A DNA stretch of 64,000 nucleotides from positions 75,268 through 139,267 of the forward strand of contig SKSD01000015.1 of the NCBI GenBank assembly GCA_007118145.1, written 5' to 3'. Numbering within the stretch: position 1 is the stretch's first letter; each line of letters begins with the position of its first letter. The notes under the pieces were generated by a model. That model was given only the letters and a program-made list of their open reading frames with translations, searched no databases and was not told the origin of the DNA. This document shows, one piece after another, positions 1 to 8,943 of this stretch. The stretch is from Halobacteriales archaeon (lineage in GTDB: Archaea > Halobacteriota > Halobacteria > Halobacteriales > SKSH01). The position numbers were made by a program, and so were the translations under genes.

Positions 1-1005
1 AAGTCGGTTCGTCGCCGCGATGACGATCACCTGCCCGCGTGTCTCGAGGCCGTCCATCATCGTCAACAGCTGTGCGACAACGCGACGCTCGACCTCGCCG
101 GTCACATCCTCACGTTTCGGGGCGATCGAGTCCAACTCGTCGATGAAGATGATGCTCGGAGCATCCTCCGTGGCATCCTCGAAGATCTCCCTAAGTTGCT
201 GTTCACTCTCACCGTAATACTTGGAGATGATCTCCGGACCGGCGATCGAGAAGAAGCTTGCGGATGTCTCGTTCGCCACTGCCTTGGCAAGCAAGGTCTT
301 CCCGGTGCCCGGTGGGCCGTGGAGTAACACACCCTGCGGTGGTTCGATACCGAGCTTTTTGAAGATCTGCGGGTGCTTCATCGGCAGTTCGACCATCTCA
401 CGGACGCGCTGAATCTCACCGGTGAGGCCGCCGATATCCTCGTAGGTGATACCACTGCCTGAGCGCTCAAAGCCCGAGATGGGTTCCTCACGGAGGGTCA
501 CCTCGGTGTCCTCCGTGACGATGATGACACCCTCTGGGTCTGTCTCGATGGCGATCAGCGGGATCGCCTGACCTGGTGACCGCATGAACGGGTGGTTCGT
601 CGATGACATCACCGGGACGATGTCACCCTTTACGAGTGGTCGCTTGAGGATCTGGCGTTTGACCATCCCCGCCGCATCACTACCGAACTGGACGCTCGCG
701 TCCTCCGGCGGTGCCAGCACGAGTCGTTCAGCCTTCTCCGCCTCAGCTTTTCGGATGGAGACGCGCTCGCCGATACCGACGTTGGCATTTTGCCGGGTGA
801 AACCATCGATACGGACGGTATCGGTATTCCAGTCGTTCCGATCGGCACGCCACACCTTCGCCGCTGTCTTGCTCCCACCCTCGATCTCGATGATCTCACC
901 GGGGCTCAGCTTGAGATGCAAGAGCGTATCAGGGTCAAGTCTGGCGATACCACGTCCTGAGTCGTTCGGATAGGCCTTGTCGACTTCCAGTTGTACCTCG
1001 TTCAT
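1..1005 (-). CDS. cdc48: CDC48/VCP-type AAA+ ATPase, C-terminus cut by window edge
   Basis: This is an archaeal CDC48 (p97/VCP) unfoldase, an AAA+ ATPase that extracts and unfolds proteins, often for the proteasome. Only the first 335 codons lie in the window and the frame is open to base 1. Residues 1-190 are the double-psi barrel and CDC48 N-domain (start [19 protein letters not shown]). The first AAA module follows, with Walker A GPPGTGKT at about residues 230-237, then the Walker B segment IIFIDELDS and sensor IAATNR near the edge. The ATG at 1005-1003 gives the usual N-terminus. The family is normally about 740 residues, so the second AAA ring should lie to the left. Identification is firm; which of the several haloarchaeal paralogues it is cannot be told. 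Confidence 0.93.
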   Translation of the reverse strand, partial: MNEVQLEVDKAYPNDSGRGIARLDPDTLLHLKLSPGEIIEIEGGSKTAAKVWRADRNDWNTDTVRIDGFTRQNANVGIGERVSIRKAEAEKAERLVLAPPEDASVQFGSDAAGMVKRQILKRPLVKGDIVPVMSSTNHPFMRSPGQAIPLIAIETDPEGVIIVTEDTEVTLREEPISGFERSGSGITYEDIGGLTGEIQRVREMVELPMKHPQIFKKLGIEPPQGVLLHGPPGTGKTLLAKAVANETSASFFSIAGPEIISKYYGESEQQLREIFEDATEDAPSIIFIDELDSIAPKREDVTGEVERRVVAQLLTMMDGLETRGQVIVIAATNRL

Positions 1006-1219
1006 GATTCGTTAGCCATTATTTGAGGGCTACTCGTCGTATATCTCTCAGCGTTGAACACCGATAGATGTTGTGGATGAACCACCGGTTAGGTGGCACT
1101 GAGTGCACGCCGCCGGTCAGACAGCCGGCATACGTACCTCCGCCTCGACGACCGGTCACGTCGCGTACGTTCGGCCATGGCACACAACGGCTTTGACCAT
1201 GGCAATCAGGCCTCTGACT

Positions 1220-2404
1220 ATGGAGACACTCGCAGTCCAGGCATCGATGGGGGCCAGCGGCGACATGCTCCTGGGCATGCTCATCGATCTCGGTGGTGAT
1301 CGAGAGGCACTCGACCCGATCGAGCGGAGCCTCGGCGTGACATATTCAGTCGAGAGGGTCCATCGTGCAGGGGTCACGGCGACCAACGTGACCATCGAGG
1401 GGGCCGAATCCACCCATCGGACGGCCACCGATGTAATCGATATCATCACTGACCTCGACCTTGGGTCGTCGGTCACCACCCGTGCGCTGGCCATCGTCGA
1501 TCGATTGGCACGTGCAGAGGCGAAAGTGCATGGAACTGACCCGGAGGAGGTGCACTTCCATGAGGTCGGTGCAGATGACGCTATCGCGGATATCTGTGGG
1601 GCGGTTGTACTTAACGAGACGCTGTCATCACCGAGGGTGCTCATCACGCCCATCCGAACCGGTCATGGTGACGTCGACATGGCTCATGGAACCTACCAGA
1701 TCCCACCACCAGCAGTGATCGAGCTCGCAGCCGATGCTGACTGGGCGATCCAGGAGGGACCGGTGAAGGGTGAACTTCTCACGCCGACGGGTGCAGCCAT
1801 CCTGGCCGAGATAGCCGAGGGTGTGAGCTATCTTCCAGCGATGCACATCGAGCGCGTTGGCTACGGTGCAGGAGACCGTTCGTACAGTGAGCGGCCCAAC
1901 GTGCTTCGTGGTATGTTCGGGACGGTGCGAGGTGCGTTGCCTCGCGATGAGGTGACACTCCTCGAGACGGTGATCGACGACACCACACCCGAGATCCTCG
2001 GCTCACTCCAATCGACACTCGCAGACGATGGTGTTCGAGATGTGACGATCCTCCCGGCCACCATGAAGAAATCACGCCCGGGACACCTGCTGCAGGTGAT
2101 CGTCGATCCGTCGGCCGCCAAGGCGGTGGCCCGCCGGCTGGCCGAGGAGACTGGCACCCTCGGTGTGCGTGAGATACCGATGCGTCATCGGTGGCTGGCC
2201 AACCGGCGTCTCGAAGTGGTTGCTATCGAACTCGAGGGTCAGACGTACGAGGTCAGGGTCAAGGTGGCCACCGATGATGCAGGTGATATCGTCGATATCA
2301 GTGCAGAATACGATGATGCCCTCGAAGTCGCCAGCAGGATCGGACTCCCGTTACGAGAGGTATGTCGTCGTGTGGAGTCGGTCGCCGCAAAACGGTGGGG
2401 TTGA
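1220..2404 (+). CDS. larC: LarC, nickel insertion protein for the nickel-pincer cofactor
   Basis: LarC (DUF111) inserts nickel into pyridinium-3,5-bisthiocarboxylic acid mononucleotide, completing the nickel-pincer cofactor of LarA-type racemases and epimerases. The product has 394 residues with the family N-terminus METLAVQASMGASGDMLLG and a histidine-rich HFHEVGADD motif near residues 111-119. I chose the ATG at 1220 because homologues begin just before MGASGDM; an in-frame ATG at 1199 would add seven residues. Here the protein is one continuous reading frame, unlike bacteria where LarC is made by ribosomal frameshift. larB and larE are also in this window but some 57-61 kb away, and no larA is seen. 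Confidence 0.9.
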   Translation: METLAVQASMGASGDMLLGMLIDLGGDREALDPIERSLGVTYSVERVHRAGVTATNVTIEGAESTHRTATDVIDIITDLDLGSSVTTRALAIVDRLARAEAKVHGTDPEEVHFHEVGADDAIADICGAVVLNETLSSPRVLITPIRTGHGDVDMAHGTYQIPPPAVIELAADADWAIQEGPVKGELLTPTGAAILAEIAEGVSYLPAMHIERVGYGAGDRSYSERPNVLRGMFGTVRGALPRDEVTLLETVIDDTTPEILGSLQSTLADDGVRDVTILPATMKKSRPGHLLQVIVDPSAAKAVARRLAEETGTLGVREIPMRHRWLANRRLEVVAIELEGQTYEVRVKVATDDAGDIVDISAEYDDALEVASRIGLPLREVCRRVESVAAKRWG

Positions 2405-2464
2405 CTGGACAGGGTGCTTGAGACACCACAACGGTTTACACAGGCTCGAGACGGCCTACCTCAC

Positions 2465-2857
2465 ATGGAACGACGATCGATATCGTCTGGGACGCCATGG
2501 GAATCGAGGGTCGGATACAGTCGTGCCGTACGAATCGGTGATCGCGTCATCGTGTCAGGGACGACCGCTACGGATGATGCGGGTGAGGTCGTGGGGGATG
2601 ACGACCCGTATACACAGACGATAGTGGCATTGTCAAACATCGAGGACGCACTCGAGGAGGCCGGTGCGACATTCGAAGATGTGGTGAGAACACGTGTCTA
2701 CGTGACAGATATCGGCCGATGGGAGGAGGTTGGCCGTGCACATGGCGAGCACTTCGCCGAGGTACGCCCGGCGACATCGATGCTCGAGGTACGAGCGCTG
2801 ATCGATCCGGCGATGCTCGTCGAGATCGAGGCCGAGGCGATCATCTCTCGACCGTGA
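2465..2857 (+). CDS. RidA/YjgF-family enamine/imine deaminase
   Basis: This 130-residue protein belongs to the RidA (YjgF/YER057c/UK114) family, small trimeric enzymes that hydrolyse reactive enamines and imines to ketones. The core VIVSGTTATDDAG followed by YTQTIVALSNIEDALEEAG, then RTRVYVTDI and a C-terminal RPATSMLEVRALIDPAMLVEIEAEAI, is typical. The ATG at 2465 fits homologues better than an upstream ATG at 2414. It lies 60 bases after larC on the same strand and ends one base before the convergent gene at 2858. The substrate is unknown. A second RidA paralogue in the catabolic island (46161-46586) is more divergent. Confidence 0.83.
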   Translation: MERRSISSGTPWESRVGYSRAVRIGDRVIVSGTTATDDAGEVVGDDDPYTQTIVALSNIEDALEEAGATFEDVVRTRVYVTDIGRWEEVGRAHGEHFAEVRPATSMLEVRALIDPAMLVEIEAEAIISRP

Positions 2858-3589
2858 TTAACGCTGCTTGTGACGCGAGAGTGCCTCCTCGATGGTGAGT
2901 TCACCGCGTGCGACACGGGCGGCGAGTGCCTCATCAATCGCCCGGTTCACTTCAGAGACCTCTCTCGAGCGGTGTTGAATGATGGCGAGTTCGCCCTCAG
3001 TCGGCTCGATTTGGCGGTCGACCACTGGCTCACCATCGATCCTCGCGATATTGACGGCGGCGAGGAGATCGCCAAGCCCTCTGGCACCCTGTCCGAGGTA
3101 AGGCGTCGTCCCTGTCTCGTCAACCAACTCGATAGGTACGCCCTCGAGTTCGTTGATGAGCTGGGCACCTTTTAGACGGGCTCCATCACCGATCCGAACG
3201 ATCGCATCCGGTTCGTCCGCCACCTCTGACTGGATCACCTCGACCGCCTCCTCGAGTGGCACCTGAAATGCGGCGACCACCATCTCACCGTGTAACACGG
3301 CGATACCGGGGCGCTCGCCGGGATCGATGCCGATGATGGTTCGACCCTCACCACCTCGCAACATGGCGAGGACGCGTTCGACCGTCTGTCGGGCTGTGGT
3401 AGGTGTTGCAGTGAATATGGGAAGGTCGGTACCCGCCTCGATGTGTTCCTCACGGGCGGTGATGAGTGCCGTGGCTCCCTCGGGGATGTCGTCAGTCGGC
3501 TCGATGGTCGTAAAGCCCACCTCTCGAGCTCGAAGTTCCTTGACGACATCGTGATAGAGCTCAAAGTCCCTCGTCGCGACGACGATCAC
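2858..3589 (-). CDS. Haloarchaeal protein with a RuvC/RNase H-like domain
   Basis: I do not recognise a named function. The 243-residue protein has an N-terminal region of about 85 residues (MIVVATRDFELYHDVVKEL) and then a segment IIGIDPGERPGIAVLHGE at about residues 86-103, which resembles the first strand and acidic residue of RNase H/RuvC-fold proteins. Later come GDGARLKG and the pattern QHRSREVSEVNRAIDEALAARVARGELTIEEAL at the C-terminus. The only possible start near the expected N-terminus is GTG at 3589-3587, because an in-frame TAG lies two codons upstream. It is divergent from radB with an 80-base gap, so a nucleic-acid role is an inference only. Confidence 0.7.
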   Translation of the reverse strand: MIVVATRDFELYHDVVKELRAREVGFTTIEPTDDIPEGATALITAREEHIEAGTDLPIFTATPTTARQTVERVLAMLRGGEGRTIIGIDPGERPGIAVLHGEMVVAAFQVPLEEAVEVIQSEVADEPDAIVRIGDGARLKGAQLINELEGVPIELVDETGTTPYLGQGARGLGDLLAAVNIARIDGEPVVDRQIEPTEGELAIIQHRSREVSEVNRAIDEALAARVARGELTIEEALSRHKQR

Positions 3590-3669
3590 ACCCTAATGTA
3601 GGTGCTCGCTCATTCATAAGACTGCTTGAGACGGACTCTTTTTGCCATGACGGCGTGTAGGCTAACACC

Positions 3670-4380
3670 GTGCAGGCTGCAGGACCACTCCCCACTGGAT
3701 GCGCAGCCATCGATTCGCTCCTCGGCGGTGGGTTCGAGCGGGGGACAGTCACCCAGGTCTACGGTGCTCCAGCAGCTGGTAAGACGAACCTCGTGTTGAA
3801 CGCCGTGGTCGCTACGCTCGCTGGCGATGGCCGGGCACATTACATCGATACTGAGGGACTCTCCTCGGAGCGATTTGAGCAACTCGCTCGGGCATACAGT
3901 GATGATGTGGATACGCTGGCATCCCGATTGTCCATATCGGAGGTGCACGATTTCGACGGGCAGGAGGTCGCCGTAAGGGAGGTAGCCCACGTGGCAGAGG
4001 AGGTCGATCTAATCGTTCTCGACAGTGCGACCGGGTTCTACCGGCTCGAACGCGTCGATGAGCCCGAGGACGAGGCAGGCGACTCACTGCGACGCCTCGC
4101 TAACCAGGTGGCTCACCTCCTCGGTCTTGCCAGGCGCTTCGACCTGGCCGTCGTACTCACCAATCAGGTATTCACCGATCCCGAGGGTGATAGCATCAAG
4201 CCGTTGGGAGGATATACCCTCCAACACTGGAGCGGGACGATCTTGAGAATGGACCGCTATCGCGGTGGTAATCGGCGGGTGGTGCTCGAGAAACATCGAT
4301 CGCAATCGGCCGGAGATGCCGTGCGTGTGCAGATCACGCCCACTGGTATCGATGCCAAAGAGACGGTCGGAGGTCCGTGA
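3670..4380 (+). CDS. radB: RadB, archaeal RecA/Rad51 paralogue
   Basis: RadB is a single-domain RecA-family ATPase that assists RadA in homologous recombination in euryarchaea. The 236-residue length matches the family, which lacks the N-terminal DNA-binding domain of RadA. Walker A is GAPAAGKT at residues 32-39 and Walker B is the hydrophobic stretch DLIVLDSATG near residue 115. A QVFTDPEGD and LGGYTLQHWSGTILRM segment matches the RadA/RadB core. The start is GTG at 3670; an in-frame TAG sits 12 bases upstream, which excludes longer versions. It is divergent from the RNase H-fold gene and convergent, with six bases between, to the CBS gene. Confidence 0.93.
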   Translation: MQAAGPLPTGCAAIDSLLGGGFERGTVTQVYGAPAAGKTNLVLNAVVATLAGDGRAHYIDTEGLSSERFEQLARAYSDDVDTLASRLSISEVHDFDGQEVAVREVAHVAEEVDLIVLDSATGFYRLERVDEPEDEAGDSLRRLANQVAHLLGLARRFDLAVVLTNQVFTDPEGDSIKPLGGYTLQHWSGTILRMDRYRGGNRRVVLEKHRSQSAGDAVRVQITPTGIDAKETVGGP

Positions 4381-4386
4381 GTGTCG

Positions 4387-5544
4387 TCAGAGTTCGCCGA
4401 GTTTCCTGAGTAGGTTCGCCTCGACCTCTCGATCGCGCTTGATACCCTTTCGTTCGAGTACGTTACGCTCGAGCTTATCGAGAGCGACATGGAACGCGTT
4501 GCTCGCACCGTATCCCTCGCCTGTACCGGCAAGTTGCCCCTTGTTCGTCCGGAGTCGGATGCGACATTGCAACAGCGGCGTCCCCCGCAGCTTCTCCTTG
4601 TGCTCATGGAACCTGACGTGGGCGTGAACCACCTGCATACGTTGATACTTGTCAGCCACCGATTCGATCGCCTCTCGGATATCCTGTCTCGAGAGCGAAT
4701 CGAGCAGATGGATGTTCGTGACCTGCACGTCGAGGTGTTCCTCTTCGGTGAAAGAGAGTGCGCGAAGCACGTCCGTCTTCGCGATCATGCCGATGATGTC
4801 ACGGTCATCGTCCGCCCTAGTGACCGGTAGTCCACCGTAATCGAACTTGAGCATCTCCTCGACTGCATCGTGAACTGATCGCTCAAGCGAGGTGGTCGTC
4901 ACCGGGGTGTTCATGATGTTCGACACGGGGATATCCAGGATGCGATCAGTATCACCAGCTCGATCACCGGTCGTGAGCTTACTCATCTGACGAACAGCCA
5001 CATCGGCGATATCATGGGTGGTCACCATCCCAACAAGGTTGCCAGTATCCGCTAGTACCGGGAGGCGAGAGACACCATGTTCGCGGAGTCGGTTGATCGC
5101 CTTGCCGATGCCGTCGTCCTCGTAGACTGCGATGACCTCGTCGGTGTAGATATCCTCGACGGTGAGTGCGTCCAGATTCTCGAGTACCGCCTCGAGGATG
5201 AGGTCCTCGGTGATGATACCCCAGAGCTCACCGTGTTCGAAGACTGGTGCCACCTTGGTGCCACCCTCGACCATATACCGTGCCACGGTGCGGACATCCT
5301 CGTGGCGATCGATCTTCGGGACAGGATTGTTGCGACTGGGTTTGATCAGTGCTGATGCCTTCGCATTGTCCTCGACGTGTGATTGCAACAAGACCCGCTC
5401 ACCGATCACGCCGACGTATTCGCCATCGTCGGTGACGATGACCCCCTTTGGGTTCTCCTCATCAAACAGAGCTCGAACCTTCCCGAGGCGGGTGTCAACG
5501 TCGACGGCGAGGAAATCAGGTGTCGCGATATCGGAGATGTCCAT
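4387..5544 (-). CDS. Four-CBS-domain protein with C-terminal S30AE/HPF-like domain
   Basis: The protein has 385 residues. Residues 1-260 carry four CBS repeats in two Bateman pairs, which in this family bind adenine nucleotides; the repeats IITEDLILEAV, MVTTHDIADVA and MIAKTDVLRAL mark repeat ends. Residues 275-370 form a different domain (TNIHLLDSLSRQDIREAIE, then VHAHVRFHEHKEKLRGTPLL, then GTGEGYGASNAFHVALDKLE) that resembles the S30AE fold of ribosome hibernation factors. I infer a role in stabilising or silencing ribosomes in response to energy charge. The ATG at 5544 is preferred to the TTG at 5559. A TATA-like box lies 31 bases upstream (5571-5580). Confidence 0.82.
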   Translation of the reverse strand: MDISDIATPDFLAVDVDTRLGKVRALFDEENPKGVIVTDDGEYVGVIGERVLLQSHVEDNAKASALIKPSRNNPVPKIDRHEDVRTVARYMVEGGTKVAPVFEHGELWGIITEDLILEAVLENLDALTVEDIYTDEVIAVYEDDGIGKAINRLREHGVSRLPVLADTGNLVGMVTTHDIADVAVRQMSKLTTGDRAGDTDRILDIPVSNIMNTPVTTTSLERSVHDAVEEMLKFDYGGLPVTRADDDRDIIGMIAKTDVLRALSFTEEEHLDVQVTNIHLLDSLSRQDIREAIESVADKYQRMQVVHAHVRFHEHKEKLRGTPLLQCRIRLRTNKGQLAGTGEGYGASNAFHVALDKLERNVLERKGIKRDREVEANLLRKLGEL

Positions 5545-5570
5545 ACTCAGGGGAAACAAATGGTCGGTGG

Positions 5571-5580
5571 CTATTTTAAC
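5571..5580 (-). promoter_or_regulatory. TATA-like box of the CBS/S30AE gene
   Basis: The minus strand reads GTTAAAATAG, centred about 31 bases before the ATG at 5544. This is the spacing of haloarchaeal leaderless promoters and supports that start. Confidence 0.5.
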
Positions 5581-5711
5581 GTCCCCCTTCTGGCCACCGT
5601 ATCGCTCAGTCGGTTCACCGGGTAGACCACTGACAGTGTGCTCTTTGGGTTGCCCTAGCCGGGTGAGGGTCGACCTAGTGAGCTTTTTGCAGGAGACATC
5701 GCAATGGGGGT

Positions 5712-6041
5712 ATGGTACCAGATATCACGGTCTTTGGAGCGTACACCTACCTGGTTACCCTCATCTTCTGGGGATCGATCGCCTTCATCCTGCTCTGGCG
5801 GGCAGATATCCTCAAAAAGGCAGGGATCACCGTCGTCGCACTCTATCCGATCGGCTTCATCTGGGACTGGTATACACTGACCGTTGGCGTCTTCGATATC
5901 ACACTCAATATAGGCATCACCATCCTCGGTATACCGCTCGAGGAACATCTGTTCATCATCGTGGTTCCATCACTCGTCATCGCCGTGCACGAGACGATCC
6001 ACGGTGAGATACTCGCCCATGATCGAGATGGCAATCTCTAG
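5712..6041 (+). CDS. Lycopene cyclase-domain membrane protein (small)
   Basis: This 109-residue protein is a single lycopene-cyclase-like domain with three predicted membrane segments (about residues 10-28, 38-60 and 66-95). The diagnostic features are WDWYTLTVGVFDI, in place of the usual WD...W...P region, and LGIPLEEHLFIIVVPSL, matching the family pattern G.PLEE..F. Haloarchaeal lycopene cyclases (CrtY) carry two such domains in about 220-240 residues, while bacterial CrtYc/CrtYd are separate single-domain partners. This protein has only one, and no other carotenoid gene is nearby. It could be half of a heterodimeric cyclase or a relative with another role. Confidence 0.68.
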   Translation: MVPDITVFGAYTYLVTLIFWGSIAFILLWRADILKKAGITVVALYPIGFIWDWYTLTVGVFDITLNIGITILGIPLEEHLFIIVVPSLVIAVHETIHGEILAHDRDGNL

Positions 6042-6075
6042 CCCTTTTTGGTTTCCGCCACGTTCGTAGCTCCAT

Positions 6076-8904
6076 ATGGAATACGATCCGGCGACGATCG
6101 AAGACAAGTGGCGAGATCGATGGGCGAGCGAAGGCTGGTACGAGGTCGACCCGGATGCTGACCAGGAGGCGACGTTCGTCACGGTCGCCTATCCGTACCC
6201 GAACGGGGCGATGCACGTCGGTCACATCCGGACCTACACCGTACCGGACGTGTACGCACGGTATCGCCGCATGCAGGGTGACAACGTGCTGTACCCGATG
6301 GCGTGGCACGTCACGGGGACGCCCATCATCGGTGCGGTTGAACGGCTGAAATCCGGCGAACCCGAGCAGTTGCGTATCCTGCAAGAGGTGTTCGAGGTAC
6401 CTGAGGAGGACCTCGAGGAACTCGAGACACCGATGGGCTTCGCCGAGTACTTCATCGAGAACTCTTACAAGCGTTCGATGCAACTTCTCGGTCTCTCTAT
6501 CGACTGGCGCAGGGAGTTCACGACGAACGACAGACCGTATCAGGAGTTCATCAGTTGGCAGTATGAGACATTGCTCGATCACGACCGGCTCGTCAAAGAC
6601 ACGCACCCGGTCAATTTCTGTACTAACGAACGTCAGCCGGTGACCACGCACGACCTCCTCGAGGGAGAGGAGGCCGAGTTTCAAGAGTACACGCTCATCA
6701 AGTTCGACCTAGATGGTACCACCGTCCCGATGGGGACGCTGCGTCCTGAGACGGTCAGGGGGGTGACCAACGCGTTCGTCAACCCTGATGCAGAGTACGT
6801 CCGTGCACGTATCGACGGTGAGGAGTGGATCGTCTCCGAAGCCGCAGCAGAGAAACTCACGCTCCAGTTGTACGACGTAGAGATAGAATCGCACCTCACG
6901 GGACGCGAATTGGTCGGCTCGACCGTGACGAATCCGGTCACCGAGACAACCTTCCCGATACTCCCTGCCGGATTCGTCGATGCGGACAACGCCACTGGTG
7001 TGGTCATGTCGGTCCCAGCACACAGTCCGGACGACTGGGTCGCCCTTGAAGAGCTTAAACGTGACCCGAGTCGACTCGATGAGTTCGATCTCGACCCATC
7101 GATCCTTGACGACCTCGATCCCATCACGATCATCGAACTGGCTGGTTTCGATGACATCCCTGCGAAGGTGGTCGTCGAGGCACACGATATCGATGACCAG
7201 CACGACCCCGCACTGGCTGATGCCACACAGGAACTGTACAACCGAGAGTTCCATGAGGGGCGGTTGACCGATGCATATGGTGCGTTCGCCGGTGAGACCA
7301 TCGAAGACATCCGTGACGATTTCCGTCAACATTACACTGATGCCGGGGCGTTCACCTCGATGTACGACTTCACGGAGGAGGTTGTCTGTCGCTGTGGCGG
7401 CGAGGTCGAGGTCGCCCAGCAGGATACCTGGTTCCTCACCTACAATGATCCCGACTGGCAGGATCGGACGCTACAGGTACTCGACCAGGTTGAGATACTC
7501 CCTGCTGGTTCACGCGACCAGTTCGAACACACGATCGACTGGCTCGAGGAGTGGCCATGTATCCGTAACTACGGCTTGGGTACACCGCTCCCCTGGGATG
7601 ATGACTTCATCATCGAGCCACTGTCCGACTCGACCATCTACATGGCGTACTATACGATCGCACATCACCTCGAGTCACTCGACCAGTCGGTCGACCGTCA
7701 CCTGTTCGCAGAGGTGTTCGAGGAGGATGGGTCGGGAGAGTTCTCCCGGTCGTTACGTGAAGAGTTCGAGTACTGGTATCCCGTCGATGTGCGCTTCTCA
7801 GCGAGTGAACTCATCGCCAACCATCTCACCTTCTACCTGTATCACCACGCTGAGTTGTTCGAGGAGGAGCACTGGCCGAGGGGGATCACCTCTCTTGGCA
7901 TGGGACTGGTTCGTGGGAAGTCGATGAGTTCATCGGCTGGGCGGGTCGTCCTCGCAGATAAGACGGTTCAGGAACACGGCGCGGATACGGTCAGATTCTT
8001 CCTGCTCAATTCTGCAGAACCCTGGCAGGATTTCGACTGGCGAGCAGACCCCGTCTCGAACACCCGCTCACAGTTGGAACGGTTCTGGCATCGGGCGGTC
8101 GAGCTCATCGACGGACCCGAGGGTGCTCGAGAACTCAGACCGATCGATCAATGGATGCTCGGACGATTGCAGGTGGCCATCAAAGAGGCGACCGATGCGT
8201 TCGAAGATTACGAGATGCGACGGGTGAGTCAGATCGCGTTCTTCGAACTCGAAGATCAACTGCGATGGTATCGCCGACGGACGGACCTCGATCGTCCTGG
8301 TGCACAATGGACAGTACGCGAGGTGCTCCGGGTACGTCTCTTGTTGCTCGCTCCGTTCATCCCGTTCATGTCCAACGAGCTTCACGAGCGTCTCACCGGT
8401 ATCGCCGCCGAGCGGGCTGGGTGGCCGACAGCAGATGATGACCTCATCAGCCCCACTCGTGATGCTGCTGAGACGCTGTTAGCCGATCTCGTCGACGACA
8501 TAAGCTCGATCGTCGATGTGACGGGGACCGATCCCGAGGTCATCCGCATCTACACTGCGGCCGAATGGAAACGTTCGATCCTGGAGGAGGTGCTCGATGC
8601 TGAGGAGCCGAATCAGGGTCGGATCATCAGCAAGCTGATGCAACGAGAGCGATTCCGCCGACGCGGCGATGCGGTACCTGGCGTCGTCGCCGATGTGATC
8701 GATCTCGTCCACGAGCGGTCTCGAGAGACCCTCGATGCACTCGCCGGGGCGGACGAATTGGAGATGCTCGAGCAGGCGAGGCGATTCCTCGAGCACGAGT
8801 TCAACGCATCGATCGAGATCTACCGAGAGGATGGCGACCTCGTCGACCCGGCCGACCGTGCCAAGAACGCGCTCCCGGGACGACCAGCCATCCATATCGA
8901 CTGA
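6076..8904 (+). CDS. leuS: Leucyl-tRNA synthetase, archaeal type
   Basis: Leucyl-tRNA synthetase charges tRNA-Leu with leucine in the cytoplasm. It is a class I enzyme of 942 residues, within the archaeal/eukaryotic range. The HIGH-type motif is HVGH at residues 47-50 inside PYPNGAMHVGHIRTY. The KMSKS-type loop is KSMSSS at about residues 615-620. Between them lies the CP1 editing domain (LRPETVRGVTNAFVNP at the editing site, about residues 222-237). The C-terminal part is the anticodon-binding and tail domain. The ATG at 6076 follows 34 bases after the lycopene cyclase-like gene, so co-transcription is possible. Confidence 0.97.
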   Translation: MEYDPATIEDKWRDRWASEGWYEVDPDADQEATFVTVAYPYPNGAMHVGHIRTYTVPDVYARYRRMQGDNVLYPMAWHVTGTPIIGAVERLKSGEPEQLRILQEVFEVPEEDLEELETPMGFAEYFIENSYKRSMQLLGLSIDWRREFTTNDRPYQEFISWQYETLLDHDRLVKDTHPVNFCTNERQPVTTHDLLEGEEAEFQEYTLIKFDLDGTTVPMGTLRPETVRGVTNAFVNPDAEYVRARIDGEEWIVSEAAAEKLTLQLYDVEIESHLTGRELVGSTVTNPVTETTFPILPAGFVDADNATGVVMSVPAHSPDDWVALEELKRDPSRLDEFDLDPSILDDLDPITIIELAGFDDIPAKVVVEAHDIDDQHDPALADATQELYNREFHEGRLTDAYGAFAGETIEDIRDDFRQHYTDAGAFTSMYDFTEEVVCRCGGEVEVAQQDTWFLTYNDPDWQDRTLQVLDQVEILPAGSRDQFEHTIDWLEEWPCIRNYGLGTPLPWDDDFIIEPLSDSTIYMAYYTIAHHLESLDQSVDRHLFAEVFEEDGSGEFSRSLREEFEYWYPVDVRFSASELIANHLTFYLYHHAELFEEEHWPRGITSLGMGLVRGKSMSSSAGRVVLADKTVQEHGADTVRFFLLNSAEPWQDFDWRADPVSNTRSQLERFWHRAVELIDGPEGARELRPIDQWMLGRLQVAIKEATDAFEDYEMRRVSQIAFFELEDQLRWYRRRTDLDRPGAQWTVREVLRVRLLLLAPFIPFMSNELHERLTGIAAERAGWPTADDDLISPTRDAAETLLADLVDDISSIVDVTGTDPEVIRIYTAAEWKRSILEEVLDAEEPNQGRIISKLMQRERFRRRGDAVPGVVADVIDLVHERSRETLDALAGADELEMLEQARRFLEHEFNASIEIYREDGDLVDPADRAKNALPGRPAIHID

Positions 8905-8943
8905 GTGATCCATCGATCCCACCCAGGAGGGTTGTATACGTGC

